In this document: positions 24,111 to 36,409 of the stretch, in pieces
How positions within the stretch are numbered: position 1 is the first letter of the stretch
Layout: the number at the start of each line of letters is the position of its first letter
Source of the DNA: Pyxicephalus adspersus
Taxonomy: Eukaryota > Chordata > Amphibia > Anura > Pyxicephalidae
DNA: 64,000 bases
Assembly (NCBI RefSeq): GCF_032062135.1
Contig: NC_092862.1
Span: forward strand, 92,644,449 to 92,708,448
Direction: 5' to 3'
Program-made: the position numbers and the translations under genes
The notes under the pieces: generated by a model
The model's input: the letters and a program-made list of their open reading frames with translations, nothing else
Told to the model about the DNA's origin: nothing
Databases searched by the model: none

Positions 24111-24864
24111 TTTTGCCATGCAGTGCATGTAATTCAGGAGTTAATAAATGAAGGGCCAACACAATTTCAGTCATGGTGGCCTAAGTCTCTTTCTTGATTC
24201 TTGTGTGCTATTGGAACCCTGTCTTTCCCATCTTGGATGGAAAAGTTTGCGGGAATGATCTCTCACCCCACCTTAGCATATACTTACTTTTATTTTGCTC
24301 CCCAGCTTCTCAATTCTGCTTCAGGGACCAAGGAAAGTGTCCTGAATTTTTGGGTTTGGAGAAAGAGCATTTCTGAGCCAATTATTACTGTCACATTGGA
24401 AGATAGTTCCGTGTAAGCTACTTTGCATTGGAAAAGAACAGGATAACTTTAAGAGATATTCAACAAGTAGCTTTATATTAAGCAGAACATTTTGAGCACA
24501 ATGCTTAATGGTTGTGGGATAACTCTAAATGAAGCTGCACATAGATTGCCTTTTCTCACAGTGTTTTAAAGCTTGGATATTGACCTAAGTAGGAATTCTC
24601 TAGTTGTATGAGTTTCAATGGAGGAAAGACAGGCAGCTGGCTTATAAAGGGGGGCTAGCAGTTGGAGAATTTTTTTTTGATGATGTTCTTTTTTAAGAAC
24701 AGTCTTTCAATGTACATTTTAATGTACATACCTATTAAAGATCATCCACATCATTTCTGTGCATTATTCCAATCTGCTGTCCATGTTGTGTGTAGTGATT
24801 GGTGTACATGAGAAATGTATTTTCACGAAAATACAGTCACTGACAATGTCACAGACACAGTCAC
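24111..24864. other. Gene-free stretch (presumed intron)
   Basis: No exon recognised. Small overlapping frames at 24194-24416 carry no domain. Confidence 0.4.
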
Positions 24865-25057
24865 CGACACTGAACATAGCAGTGTCACCAAAAACTGGGG
24901 CCTATGCGAACATATCCCAAGTGGATAATGTAAATTGTAACTGTTTTTCCTAAAAACCAAAAGTGAAAATGCAGTCAGAAAAACTACATGTTTTTGAAAA
25001 TGTTCTTCACTTGGGATATGTTCCCAACATTTTTGGTGACAATACTATATTCAGTGA
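24865..25057. repeat. Imperfect inverted repeat, possible MITE
   Basis: Arms of about 55-65 bp (24865-24933 and 25002-25057) face each other. One arm has GTGTCACCAAAAACTGGGG then GAACATATCCCAAGTGG, and the other has CACTTGGGATATGTTCCCAA then TTTTTGGTGACAATAC. The upstream arm also holds short CACAGACACAGTCACCGACA-type repeats. No target duplication was identified. Confidence 0.65.
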
Positions 25058-25211
25058 CTTTGTATTTACCCTGAAAATTTGGTAGGCAGCCTTTAACATT
25101 GTTTTTCTGCCCATTTTTATAACTTTGGCAACAGCATTTTTAAAAAACCAACTCAACAAGAATTGCCTGTCAATTCTGGCCCTGAACTTCATTTCCTATT
25201 CTTTTTAAATA

Positions 25212-25411
25212 CTTGGGGCAGCACAGTGGCTAGGTTTGAATCTCAGCCTGGACACAATCTGCATGGAGTTTGCAGGTTCTCCCTGTACTTGCTTGGTTTT
25301 CTGGTTTGATACTCCAGTTTTCTTCCGCATTCCAAAAAACATGCAGTTAGTTTAATTGGCTTCCCCCCAAAACTGACGCTAGATAAATACTGTGTAATAA
25401 TAGTAATAATA
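25212..25411 (+). mobile_element. V-SINE-like SINE, head deleted
   Basis: The plus strand carries GGGGCAGCACAGTGGCT, then B-box-like GGTTTGAATCTCAGCC, TGCATGGAGTTTGCAGG, TTCTCCCTGTACTTG, a CTCCAGTTTTCTTCC block and ACATGCAGTTAG, ending in TACTGTGTAATAATAGTAAT. This is the tRNA head, conserved core and AT-rich tail order of a V-SINE. Part of the head between the A and B boxes and part of the 3' unit are deleted compared with 36066-36409. Confidence 0.75.
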
Positions 25412-27374
25412 CTTGGTAATAGTTTAAACTTCAACATTGCTTCATAGGATTTGGATCATGGGACGTGTTGGACCATGTTCAGATAAAGCACTGAGCTTTC
25501 TCCACTTTAAACTGTGACTCAAATAGATATTAGGAAACAGGAAGTCAGACATCATCTGAAGTTAATTCTCACGGCCATTCTAAAGGCCATTAATCGTAAT
25601 CTGGTGTGGAGCTGTAAAATCATTGTGTACTGAGGTAAAATGCTTTTTATCACTTCAGAAGGCTTTAGGGAAGCCAAAAGCCAAAAACAATGTTAACTCT
25701 ATGCTCTTCAGAAAAGTTTTGAAAGCATCATAAATTCCTGTGTCCAAGTTACAACAATGACGTATTTTGAAGATGCACCCTTCAAAGCTATTCCTTACCA
25801 GAATGTGCGTTTTTTTTTGTTGTTTTTTTTGTATGTTTTTTTTTTTTTTTTTGTCGATACCAAAAAGGTTTTTGTAATTTAAATGTATTATTAAGAACCA
25901 TTTTACTAATGACATACAATAACTCCCATGTTTGTTCTGGCTTTGTTTTCTTGGAACAAAGTGCCTATTTGTACTGTACAGTTTGTATACTCATGTAGTT
26001 TATTAACTCTAAAAAAGCTTAAATATCTGCAACTAGTTGAAAGGTAGAAGGAGCCATTCTGGAGGGTGAGCAGGGGCTAGGTTATTCCCACATTGATTGT
26101 ATCATACACACAATTTATGTGTATAAATAGCTTAAGCTATTGAACAATGTGACCAGGATTACTTATTTTTAATACATTGCGAAATGAAATGTGTGCCAAC
26201 GTTTTACATATTTACTTATTTGAAAAGAACATGTACATACAATGAATGCATAATTGCACTTTTTTACGGTAAGCAGAAAAGCAGCAAATCAAATCTAAAA
26301 AAATTATAGTGTACACTTCCATATACAAACATGCATTTAATATTGTTGCTTCTACTCACATGATGGTATCATCATCCAGACACAAAGTCTAACAGAATTG
26401 GCATTGGATGGTCCTGTCAGTTTAAATGACATCATAATTAAGTATTTTGTTCATCATGCTTTATGTGCAGCTATTCTATTCCCAATGATCCAAGTATGCA
26501 GAATGTGCCACCTTTCTAATGGCAGTAATTGTTACCACATCTTATCTTAAGACAACAAGGCTTGACTTTTTGATAAACCACATTTTTGTTGTTTTCTTAC
26601 ATGAAAATTCAGATGCCATTCATGCACAACGTTTGTTTTCTCAACGTTTGTGGGATTTTGTTCTGCCGAGAATTGTCCCTGTTTATTATTATATTCTTCA
26701 GCTGTTCCAAACGGTTATGCAACTGGTAAAATAGTTTGTGGCTGTGTTCCTTTATTTTGCAGGCAGATTACAAAACAGTTGTTGTTTTACCTTAATGTTG
26801 AGCAGATCTCTTTCTATTTTAGTTTTAATAGTTCAAGCCAATAAAGTAGACTATTTTGCTTTTGTGGAATGGTGATTTTTGTTATTGCATTTGTACTTGG
26901 AAAGCTTGGTGCACAACATTCTATTTTAATTATTTTTTTTTTTTTTATTAAAACCCAGCCAATAAATTTTGGGTAGGCTCTGATGGATTTCATTGCTTCC
27001 TTACTTTAAATTCCCCAGGGCACCAGTAAGCAGATCCCCCTAAAAAAGTGGAACTGAACTCTGGAGCTGTGCCCAAAAGAGCAGTCAGTACTAATCTTCA
27101 GAATTGTCAGTGTTTGTTTTTCCCTTTAACTTATTTTCTCCCCATCACTGCCTTACAATGTCTTTATGGCCATTGTTGTAAGGACAAACTTTTGCTTCTT
27201 TTTGCCAGATTATCCAGCACAAAAATAACCTTTGTGAGGCGACATAAATAGCTAATAATAATATTAATACAAAATATTATAATACATAATGACTTTATCT
27301 CAGGACATTTTAGGAGTATGAGTCAAAGGCAAGAATGTCTTTGTTTACACTTATGATATACAGCTTTGAGGGTG
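25412..27374. other. Gene-free stretch with T-rich tract
   Basis: A 45-bp T-rich tract lies at 25808-25853 and a T run near 26930-26946. Either could be the remains of a poly-A tail on the minus strand. No exon recognised. Confidence 0.45.
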
Positions 27375-28040
27375 TACAGGTAATCCCCGGGTTGCATACG
27401 AGATAGAGACTGTAGGTTTATTCTTAAGTTGAATTTGTATGTAAGTCAGTATAGTACATTTATTTGATAAATGCAATTGGGGCAGACATTTGTCTCAACA
27501 TATTTTTTTTACCTCTCTGTGCATGCACAGTAAATACTTAAACATTTTCAAATACAGTACAGCCTTAAACAATGTTGGTAGAACTTTATGGAGTTGATGA
27601 AGAGGATGAAGATGAGCTCTTCTGCACAGCACTGTACAGTTCACACTATCGCAGCAGGAAGGCACCACTCATCAGCAAGTCTGGTGTACTGTACTGACGA
27701 GAGACAACTTCCTGCTATGTACATACAGTACAAGTAGGCTTCCCATTGAAAATGAATGAGGTTGGAGTGGGCCGGTTCACCACCTGCCCACCACACAGTC
27801 ACCTCCACTGCAAGGTTGTGTGGTGGGCGGGCTCTGAAGTGCCCCCCTCTGCCCCATCCAGCATCCGTCTTGCCAAAAGCAGTAGCTGCAGGGAGGGGGT
27901 AGGGTGGGCAGGCAGCAATTCGCCTCCCTCCGGTCCATCAAGCCTACGTCCTGGACACGAATGGGCAGGGAAACCCTTTTCAGATATAGGAGGCATCCGT
28001 ATGTCGGATGTCCTTAACTGTGGGTTAATGATTGTGTCCT
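27375..28040. mobile_element. Putative DNA transposon with degenerate terminal repeats
   Basis: It starts ACAGGTAATCCCCGGGTTGC and has TACGAGATAG, GACTGTAGGTTTATTCTTAA and TTGTATGTAAGTC. It ends with CGTATGTCGGATGTCCTTAA followed by a decayed copy of the complementary terminus. The interior (about 27780-27980) is GC-rich and holds two related copies of a block encoding WAGSxxPPSxPSSxR in one forward frame, probably by chance. The superfamily is uncertain. Confidence 0.5.
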
Positions 28041-31000
28041 GATATATCAAAAAGCACACTGCTGTTTTTTTCAGGAGGAATTCAAAAGGTACATTTTCAG
28101 GGAAGTACTTAGACACCAATAAAAATCTCTAAATGTTGCCCATAACATAACAAATTTTGACTTTTTAAATTTAGGTGCTTTTTAAAGTTCATAATTCAAT
28201 TGTTTGAGTTTTGATAAGAGAACCTCTTTTGGGTTGTTTTTATACTATATGTGTCCCCACTTGGAAAATGTAGGCTCTTTATTTATCCTGGTGACCACTG
28301 AAACACTTCCTTAACAGTTTTTACTAGCCACCCACATTCACCAATTTGATGATGTATAGTCTGCTCCCATGCATTATAAATTGTGGACATGGTACAGCAA
28401 GCTTTTGGCAACCACCTCAAATGTTTTTCTAGGATAATGAAGCCCACAAAGCATTAAATACCATCAGAATGACCTTGTGGGACCTCCTATTTACCAAAAT
28501 AATATGTTTCTATCGGGATACAAGTTCATGTTTATAGTAAAGATAGCACTGTTTACACCTGGTGTAAAGTATACTAAACACAGTGCTAAAAATGTGTCTG
28601 CAAGAAATGAAACACAAAAACGTTGATAATAAAAACACCAGACCACCTAGCAACTCAGTGTTGGCACACATATAATAAACAGTACCACTGTAATAATTTG
28701 TAGATACATGTCTAAAACAAATCTAAATATCTTTTTATACAGAAAACTCTAAATTTGATTATTAAAAAATCATGTAAATGAATGAGTTTTCAAAATTAGA
28801 TACCACCACATTGAAAAGCTTTGACTGTTGAATCTGCACACTGAAAGCTGTGCCCCCTTAACCACGCCTTTCCTAGCAGCAAGAGCTCTAATTCATTCAA
28901 TGGGTAACAGCTTGCGATAGCAGGGGTTGTGGTAGTGGTGGGGGGAGCGGGCACAAGCTAACTGGTCTGTTCAAATACAGGATGATAGTCATTTTTGGTA
29001 GTAGAAATTATTTCATTTAATAATTTTAAAAATGTTCTTGCATTGATAAGTTTAGAAAAAACAGAATATATCCACCTGATTAATGATGGGTTATCATTTT
29101 GTTGACATGGGTAATCTACAATATACATTAGTATTGACATAAGCGGTATGATACTTCAAAAAATAAGCATCATTTGAGTGTGGAATGTTGCTGTTTTCTT
29201 ACTGGGCATCAATGGATTAAGAAGGGTTAACAACATTTTAAACATTTCATAACAGATATATATCACTATAGGTAAACTAGAGCACTTTATACAATAATAC
29301 CATCAACTGTTCGGAGTTTAAATTGACTGTATCAGCTAAAGAGCTGCTAAAAGTAGACAACATTAGAGATGAGGAGCTAAGACAGCAGGATAATTGGAAT
29401 GGAGGTGGAGGTAACAGGATTAGATGGCATGTAAGAAGGGAAGTGCACCATGTTCAGGAAAGAGGGTACTATGGGAGGCCTTATTGAACTGTCCATAGTT
29501 ACTTAGGGTATGGGGCAGAGGTTGTAGATTTTGAAGGGCAAATGAGTTAACAGGAGTATTACAGCTTATTTTTGCTTCTGTGTACTGGTTTGTCTAACTG
29601 AAAAAAGCTGGAATTTTATGGTGACGTAATTTACCATTGACCCTGGCACATATTTTGGAATTCCATATTAAACAGCTAGTAAAATCTCCAGAAACAAAAT
29701 AGTACACACACACTTATTATACAGAGGAGCAGTTCTCCTGCCAGGACATTTCCTCTGGAAGACAATATTTACATCCAACTTGCAGTGGAAGGTGGTGCTC
29801 AGATGGTGCTTTGTGAGAGGCTGCTGCCTCTTAGTAATTTATCATTGAGTTTTTTACTTAGGAGTTTTCTTTTATGCATATTTGAGCAGCATCCTGGAAA
29901 AAGATCTGCTAGAAGAAAAAGTTATAATATAGTATATAATATACACATGTAAAATGTCTTGACAATAAACCAGTTTCATAATTTCTGCTTTTTGAGCTCA
30001 GCTCATGATTAAGTGCCAGTGACTTGTGTTGTGGACAGCAAAGGCAGATGGAATTTTTCTGAGGGTGGCATCTTGTCAAGGAATGTTCCTACATTTAAAC
30101 AAAGTGGGAAGAAATATGTTTGGATTATTTGATGTGTGTTTACATGCTGCATAAATTGTTATAACCCAGGTTCCCGCCTCTTATCTTCCCCTGTATTTGC
30201 TTTAGAACATTCTTTTTTACAAATTGGCAAGTAGATTTTCACATTTTTTTTCTCGACTTTTTAACCTGTGTTGAGGCAACAGATAAAGATAGTATTGACA
30301 TCCTAGAACATTCTAGTTTATTAATAGTTTATTATTATCACCGCCCATGCAATAGTTCTATCAGTAGGTAGTATTAGTAGCCAGAATTTGTATTATTAGT
30401 TACTTACGTAGGTGTCAGCAAAAGCTTGCAAAAACATGATACAGGAACATACAAGTATCAAAGATTACAGAATACTAAATATATAAAATCCTATAACCTC
30501 TATGCAAAACGATATGTCTTATTTTAGTTCTCTTGCAGTTCATTTCCTTTACTTTAGTGAGCAATAATAACAAAGAGGGGGTTCCCCCATCTGTATAATA
30601 CACTGATCTACATATACCACAGTCTATCACATTTATAAAAGTTGGGCCCTATTGTGCATGCAGCGTAGCTCCATGGAGTTCTTTTTGCTGGATAGAGCAG
30701 AAAGAGCTTTGAGACTTTGACAGGTCTCATAACCCATATTTCTTCTAATCATGGATCCCTCTCTCTGTTCCACTCTGTTGACAAGGAAGCACCTTTTTAA
30801 TGAGCTGCTACCAACAACAATTATTATTTTTCAACAATGCAACCCTACCACTGCCTTGGCCTAAAACATCTGATTGCTCTATCAGCAAATTTGGCTTTTA
30901 GCTATCTCTTAAAGCAATATCTGACCATAATGCTTTTTGATGTGTATCCTTATGGGTAAGCACTGAAAGCCAAATGGAATGAAGTAGTTTATAATATTTA

Positions 31001-31627
31001 TAAAGTGTCTAAAATGAATAGAGCTGAAATCAGTATTACTATTTTCAAATTAGCTTTATTAGTTTTGTGTGGTTTTTTTTTCAGTGTTTTTGTCTTTTTT
31101 AATGGTCTTTTCAATTGATATTGGGGTATTATAAGGCTACAGAGAGGCTGTCCATTGAATAAAGTTAGGAAAGTGGTGCAGGTAAGGGCAGCTCAGAAAA
31201 ATAAATTCATTTTTGGTTCTGGGTAACCTGACTGGTAAAAGACTTTTATGTTTATTGCCAACCTTAACACTATGAATAATACTGTGTATCACTGAGAAAA
31301 GTACTTTGCTGAACACTTAAACACAGTAGAAAAAGCAGCAATACATTCTAAACAATATGTGTTATTCTTTTAATATTCCTTCTTCTTTATAGTAATGGAA
31401 ATGATTTTTATTATAGTTGTCCTTCTTTTTCATTACCTGTCTCTGGTAGAGAATTAAGAATTATTAAGTTCTTAGTTTTAGTAACTTCAAGTGTTTGTTA
31501 AAGGGGTCTGGGGAAGGTCTGCAATCATTAGCAACTGTTAAAGGATAATAAGTACTGTTTCAGTACTTGTTAAGAAAACACTGCTGATTACAACCATATA
31601 ATAAATATCTATTTATTTTTATTGCAG
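28041..31627. other. Gene-free stretch upstream of first ITGA9 exon
   Basis: A 3.6-kb AT-rich stretch. No repeat could be named and no exon found. The last 30 bases form the polypyrimidine tract and acceptor of the exon at 31628. Confidence 0.5.
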
Positions 31628-31777
31628 CGCAGAGTAAAAGATGTCATTTCACCCATTGTTTTTGAAGCCTCGTACAGCCTTGGGGAGCATGTCGTTGGGA
31701 AGGGGGAAAGAGACCTGCCTGCTCTTAAGCCTATACTTCGCTGGAAAAAGGGACAAAAAATTGCCCAAAGGAATCAG
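31628..31777 (+). CDS. ITGA9: ITGA9 exon: C-terminal thigh domain
   Basis: This exon encodes 50 residues, starting RRVKDVISPIVFEASYSL and ending RWKKGQKIAQRNQ. It begins after a T-rich tract and TTGCAG and ends at CAG|GTAAGG, in phase 0 on both sides. The VISPIVFEA strand and the PxLRWKKGQKIAQ segment are hallmarks of the end of the integrin thigh beta-sandwich, which supports the extracellular leg above the knee. The middle (GEHVVGKGERDLPAL) is a more variable acidic loop. The sequence would match human ITGA9 closely, apart from conservative changes in that loop. The open frame runs on into the intron to 31810, but the donor is strong and the homology stops at Q50. I am very sure of family and frame. 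The exon number in the full gene is not determinable here. Confidence 0.95.
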
Positions 31778-32699
31778 GTAAGGACAGACATTCAGAGTCT
31801 AGCTTTATAATATTGCTGCTTGTTAAAAGTGGTTGTAAGAATATTAGCATTTTTTAACTGTTTCATAGGATATATTTTAAATAGGATAAACTCACCTGTA
31901 GAGTTTTGTTTAACAATGTATCTAAGGTGTGATCATTTTCTGCTTCTTGGGTCATGTTGTACTTTCACTTCCTCTGCTAGGCCCTCTTACATTGCAGTTC
32001 TTAAAGGTTAAAAAACTTCTGTCTCTATAAATGTATTATCCTGCATAAACATGGTCATGGTGGCCCAGGTGCATCCTTGCTGGTTTAGCTCCCTATTTGA
32101 AAACAATATGCAACATTTTCAAACTGCCTATTGTGGTTAGTTTTACTTGTCGTTGTTGTGTTTTAGATAGACTTTAGCCACTGACACTCACTTTTTTTCA
32201 TGACTTAGCTAGTTCTACTTTCCTCTTTTCTTGTGTTTTCTACCTACTTGTCTTATTTTGGTTTTGACGTTTGGCTTTGGTTACCTCCCGTAATATCTAA
32301 TCTGTCTAATAGTCCGCTAAGACCCGTGGCCACATCATACTTTGAGAGTGAGACTGATTTTAGTGTTATCTGTGCTACCTGGGCAGTATACAGAACAAAG
32401 ATAATTGACAATATGTTAAGCAAGTCAATGATGTGCATTTTAAAAGAATTATATGTTTCAAGTGTATATTCTGATTGGAAAAATATATAAATAGCGGTTG
32501 CTGAGTTCTCCTCTGCACATTAATGATCAGTCAAATCCTCAATGAAGTGTTTTGCTCTTCCCCAATCAATTGTAATTTCTTGAGCAAAACATTCCTCAGA
32601 ATTGTGCATGTTGGTTACTGGATATTGCATGCAGAACTTTAACAGGTCTATTTATTGGTTCATCTAATTAACAATTTACTAAAAATACACACATTTATA
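31778..32699. other. ITGA9 intron, unannotated part
   Basis: Intronic. Overlapping frames at 32233-32490 and 32253-32438 show no domain. Nothing recognised. Confidence 0.5.
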
Positions 32700-32765
32700 T
32701 TAGCCAGTATTTATATAGCGCTGACATATTACGCAGCACTTTACAAAGTCCATAGTCATATCACT
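32700..32765 (-). mobile_element. SINE 3' tail fragment
   Basis: Contains TTTATATAGCGCTGACATAT, TACGCAGCACTTTACAAAG and TCCATAGTCATATCACT. This matches the 3' end of the SINE copies at 36066 and 46861. Head and core are absent. Confidence 0.75.
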
Positions 32766-35025
32766 ATTTTTCACAATAGATTCAATTAGAATTAAGTCAA
32801 GTGTGAATGTGTACATTTTAGATAAAAGTTCATGAATCGTGAAAATATTTTTAAAAAAGTGTGTGTATGTCATATATAATATGTAGTAAACAACCATACC
32901 CAGAAGTGACAGGAAATCTTTACAAAATGGATAGAATTTCCCTTTTAGACATTTGTTATAACAGGAGTCCACATTAAAATGGTTTAACTTAACCTCTTGG
33001 TATGGTGACTACAAATATTGCTTTCAACCAAATAATCCAATTGATTTTCTGCTTGGCACTAGATTGGGCAGAAATCCTAAGATACTTCACACACATGTAC
33101 AATATTTTGCCCTTTTTAAATATTTCTCTTGGAATTATGATGATGGTTGATCAATCATTCAAATACACAAAATTACTTGTTTTCTCCACACTCCTGTAAA
33201 TGTTGTAAATACTGTTAATGCAGTGACACTGGATACTTTCATTTAAGTAGTATTTGGTGACATGGACAGTCAGAGAAGTGCCTTTTGTTTTTATTAACAG
33301 AGAGCTTTTTTAATGGAACTTTAATTTTAGGAACAGATTCACTTTTATTTAGAATGCGGAGCATATTTTAAACATTATTTAATGCAGATGTGAATCAATT
33401 AAACATTGTATAAACATATTTTTGATACTTATAACACTAGGTGCTCTGGATAGAACCACAAATCCATTGACTCAACTGTGTGTTTAATGGTAATATTTCA
33501 CTTGACATACTACCAATAAAATATATATAAATTTAAAACTGCAGGAGACAGGAGCAAGCAATCACTCATATCCATAGCCTGCAAGCAAAACAGAGTAAAT
33601 GACTGTGGACATATTTAATATACTTGCTGTGTTTATGAAAGTAAAATACTAATTGAAATAAAATTTTAACTAATCCCATCCATTAGTTTAAAAAGTAATT
33701 ACACATGACCTACTGACCAAGGACCATCAAGCTTAGGGATAAGGATGAATTCATCTGTTTGTGTAAAATATTTAATTTAAAAGAGCTTAGCATTTTATGG
33801 AAAATTGTAGAATATTTGTTTCATAAAGAATTACATTTCACGAATATACATAGAAATAAATATGCTTTTTCTGGGTTTGTTTTGGATGTTTATAGTCTAT
33901 AATGAAAAATTGTGTACAGAGATTAATGGGGATCCTGTTGATCAGACATTTTATTTCTTTGGCAGGTACAGAAGAAAATATTTTCAATAACTTATCATCT
34001 AGTAGTTTTCCCTCAACAGTGACTCTTTCAGCTTCCAATGCATAATATGTCTGCTTTATTATTCCAAAATATATAATTTCCCAGTTTCTTATTCAGGCAA
34101 TATATTATGGGTTAACCACAGTTCCCTTGAAATGAACAAACCTTTATCTCTGACAACATTAAAATCCCACTATCCCACAAACAAGATAAGGATTCTGTGT
34201 GAATCAGTCATTTGGATGCAAGGAGTTCCCACGTAATGATATAGGGTATTTTGCACTTCCAATTTTAAACCAAAGGGTAACTACGGTAAAGAAGCATGGT
34301 AAGAAAAAGATAGAATATTCTTTGACTTAGGCTTTGTAAATCTTTACTTGAAATGAAGAATAGAGACAATGGATTGTGTTTATATTTTAAAGTTTAAACA
34401 TTTTTTACTCTTGTACTACACTGAAGTTAACTGGTAAAGCTCAATTTATCTTAAGAAGAAATGGAGCCCTCAGAAAAGCACTCAGAATAAAAACGAAAGA
34501 AGCTTTGGCTACTATATTCACTTCCTTTTCAGAGCTGTCCCCCTCAATCTCAGTTGCACACCAGTCTAGAGCTGCTCCTCATCCAGGTACATGACACTCA
34601 CCATCATTCATTCAACTTACTTTCTGTGAGCCATGGGCATCATGGCTCAGTCCTGGGTTTACAAGAGAGAGATTAAAAGAACATTGCTATGTCATTACAT
34701 GTCTCTTCTCTCCTCATCATTTAGAATTCATTAAGGATCAGTGGCACCAGGACAAAAGGTTCATGTAAGGATTTTGTAATATAAAAAGGGTCAGAGGTTG
34801 GTTCAGTGGGCTGAAAGGGATGAAAAAGAGGGGGACATGAGCCAGAGTTGGGCTTTAGGTAGTCACAATAAGTGAGAAAAGTGCCTATAAAACTCTCTTA
34901 ATGCCAAAATGCGTTGTGAAATTCAATCTCTTACTTTTTGCTTTGGATACTCAATAAAGGTGTTCTTATGCAGACAGCTGGAAGCAAGCACAGATGTTAT
35001 CTGTTAAGTGTCTGTCACTTAAGAG
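32766..35025. other. ITGA9 intron, unannotated part
   Basis: Intronic AT-rich sequence without a recognised exon or repeat. The bases CTTAAGAG at 35018-35025 are the 5' target-site copy of the hAT-like element that follows. Confidence 0.45.
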
Positions 35026-35338
35026 CAGCCTTTCTCGACCTTTTTTACATGGGGGAGTACTTGAAATAACGTTTTGGTCTCAAGGAATCCCTTCTACAAT
35101 TACTATATTCACAAATCACAGTACATTAGTGTGATGGTAAGTGGGAACAATGCCCCTTTCATTGCTGGCCAGTGGGAGGATTTTTACCCATACAGTTAGC
35201 CAAAAAGATCATTGGTGAGTAGTAACTGACCTGAGTGGTAACTGACCTGAGAGGCACAAATTGCTCATGGCTCAAGGAATCTCTAGCAACCTCTGGAGGA
35301 ACCCTAAGATTCCACAAATCCCTGGTTAAAAAATGCTG
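35026..35338 (+). mobile_element. hAT-like non-autonomous element, full length
   Basis: 313 bp from CAGCCTTTCTCGACC to GGTTAAAAAATGCTG. The termini are imperfect inverted repeats with the CAG...CTG ends of hAT. The flanks CTTAAGAG and CTCTAGAG match at 6 of 8 positions, and CTCTAGAG fits the nTCTAGAn target preference of many hAT elements. The interior contains a short tandem duplication of GTAACTGACCTGAG (35221-35251). No coding capacity. Same family as 10634-10917 and 12010-12215. Confidence 0.75.
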
Positions 35339-36065
35339 CTCTAGAGGGTTTTTCGTATTAGTACCACTTAGCCATATATAGGCAAAGTAAAATCAAATCT
35401 GAGTAAGTTAAAAAATGTGGACTAAGTTGGGAAAAAGCAATTGTCACATTTTAGTCGCAGTGAATGTGAAGTGAATACATACACAGTATATGCATAGCAC
35501 TAAACAAGAGAGTTGATGTCCTCTCAGCAAAACTGACAAATACTGATGTTACCTCCAGGCCTGGGCTGTGCACACCAATCTTCAACCCCTCCCAATAACC
35601 TATCTCCCAAATTTTAAACTGCTGAAAAAGGTACACCTTGGGATAGAGAAGACATGAAGCTTATAAAGTGCACTGCAATGAAATTGGCCATGGCTCTATT
35701 ACAATACATATTAGGTGTGGCTTATAGGGACATGTCAGTGTTGGCAGTGAGTCCAACAAGGGACCAGACAGAAGTGTTCATGTACCCAATCAGCCTGCGT
35801 GACAATACTTGGATCTGCAGGATAGGCCCTGAACTGTACAGGTCAGGATCTCACACCTGCCGGTAAGTTTCTACATAAGGAGACCAGTTGCCACCAAACA
35901 ATCAAAGGCTCCCTAAGAGTTTTCAACTTCTAAACAGACAGATATTTTCATTTATAATATAATTTGAAATATTAGTTGCTGTTGAGATGAAAGGTACTCC
36001 CATTTATAGAATAAAATATGAGGTACATGGATATGGAATAGTCTGTACCAACTATACATAGCCAC
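35339..36065. other. ITGA9 intron, unannotated part
   Basis: Intronic. The forward 70-codon frame at 35654-35866 has no recognisable domain and no integrin similarity. Confidence 0.45.
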
Positions 36066-36409
36066 TTATTATTATTATTACACAGCATTTATATAGCACA
36101 AACATATTACACATTACTGAACAAAGTCCATGGTCATAGCCCTAGCTGTCCCTTAAAGGGGCTTACAATCTGATGTCCCTACCATAGTCATATGTCTTTA
36201 CCACAGTCTAAGGTCAATTTAGAGGGAAGCCTTAACTTAACTGCATGTTTTTGGAATGTGGGAAGAAACCGGAGTACCCGGAGGAAACCCACACAAACAC
36301 AGGGAGAACCTGCAAACTCCGTGCAGATAATGTCCTGGCCGAGATTCAAATCTGGGACCTAGTGCTGCAAAGGCCAGAGTGCTAACCACTAAGCCACTGT
36401 TCTGCCCTA
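36066..36409 (-). mobile_element. V-SINE-like SINE, full length
   Basis: Read on the minus strand: a tRNA-derived head with A box TGGCTTAGTGG (plus-strand 36386-36396) and B box GATTTGAATCT (36342-36352), then the V-SINE core (GGAGTTTGCAGGTTCTCCC, GTGTGGGTTTCCTCCGGGTA, CACATTCCAAAAACATGCAG), then a unique region and a tail ending ATATAAATGCTGTG and (TAA)n. The last bases resemble the L2-like 3' end in this window, as expected for a SINE mobilised by that LINE. The reverse open frame here (36237-36539) is SINE-derived. Confidence 0.88.

Noticed and set aside
36386..36396. tRNA gene suggested by A and B boxes
   Set aside because: The boxes belong to the tRNA-derived head of a SINE. No cloverleaf with acceptor stem is formed.
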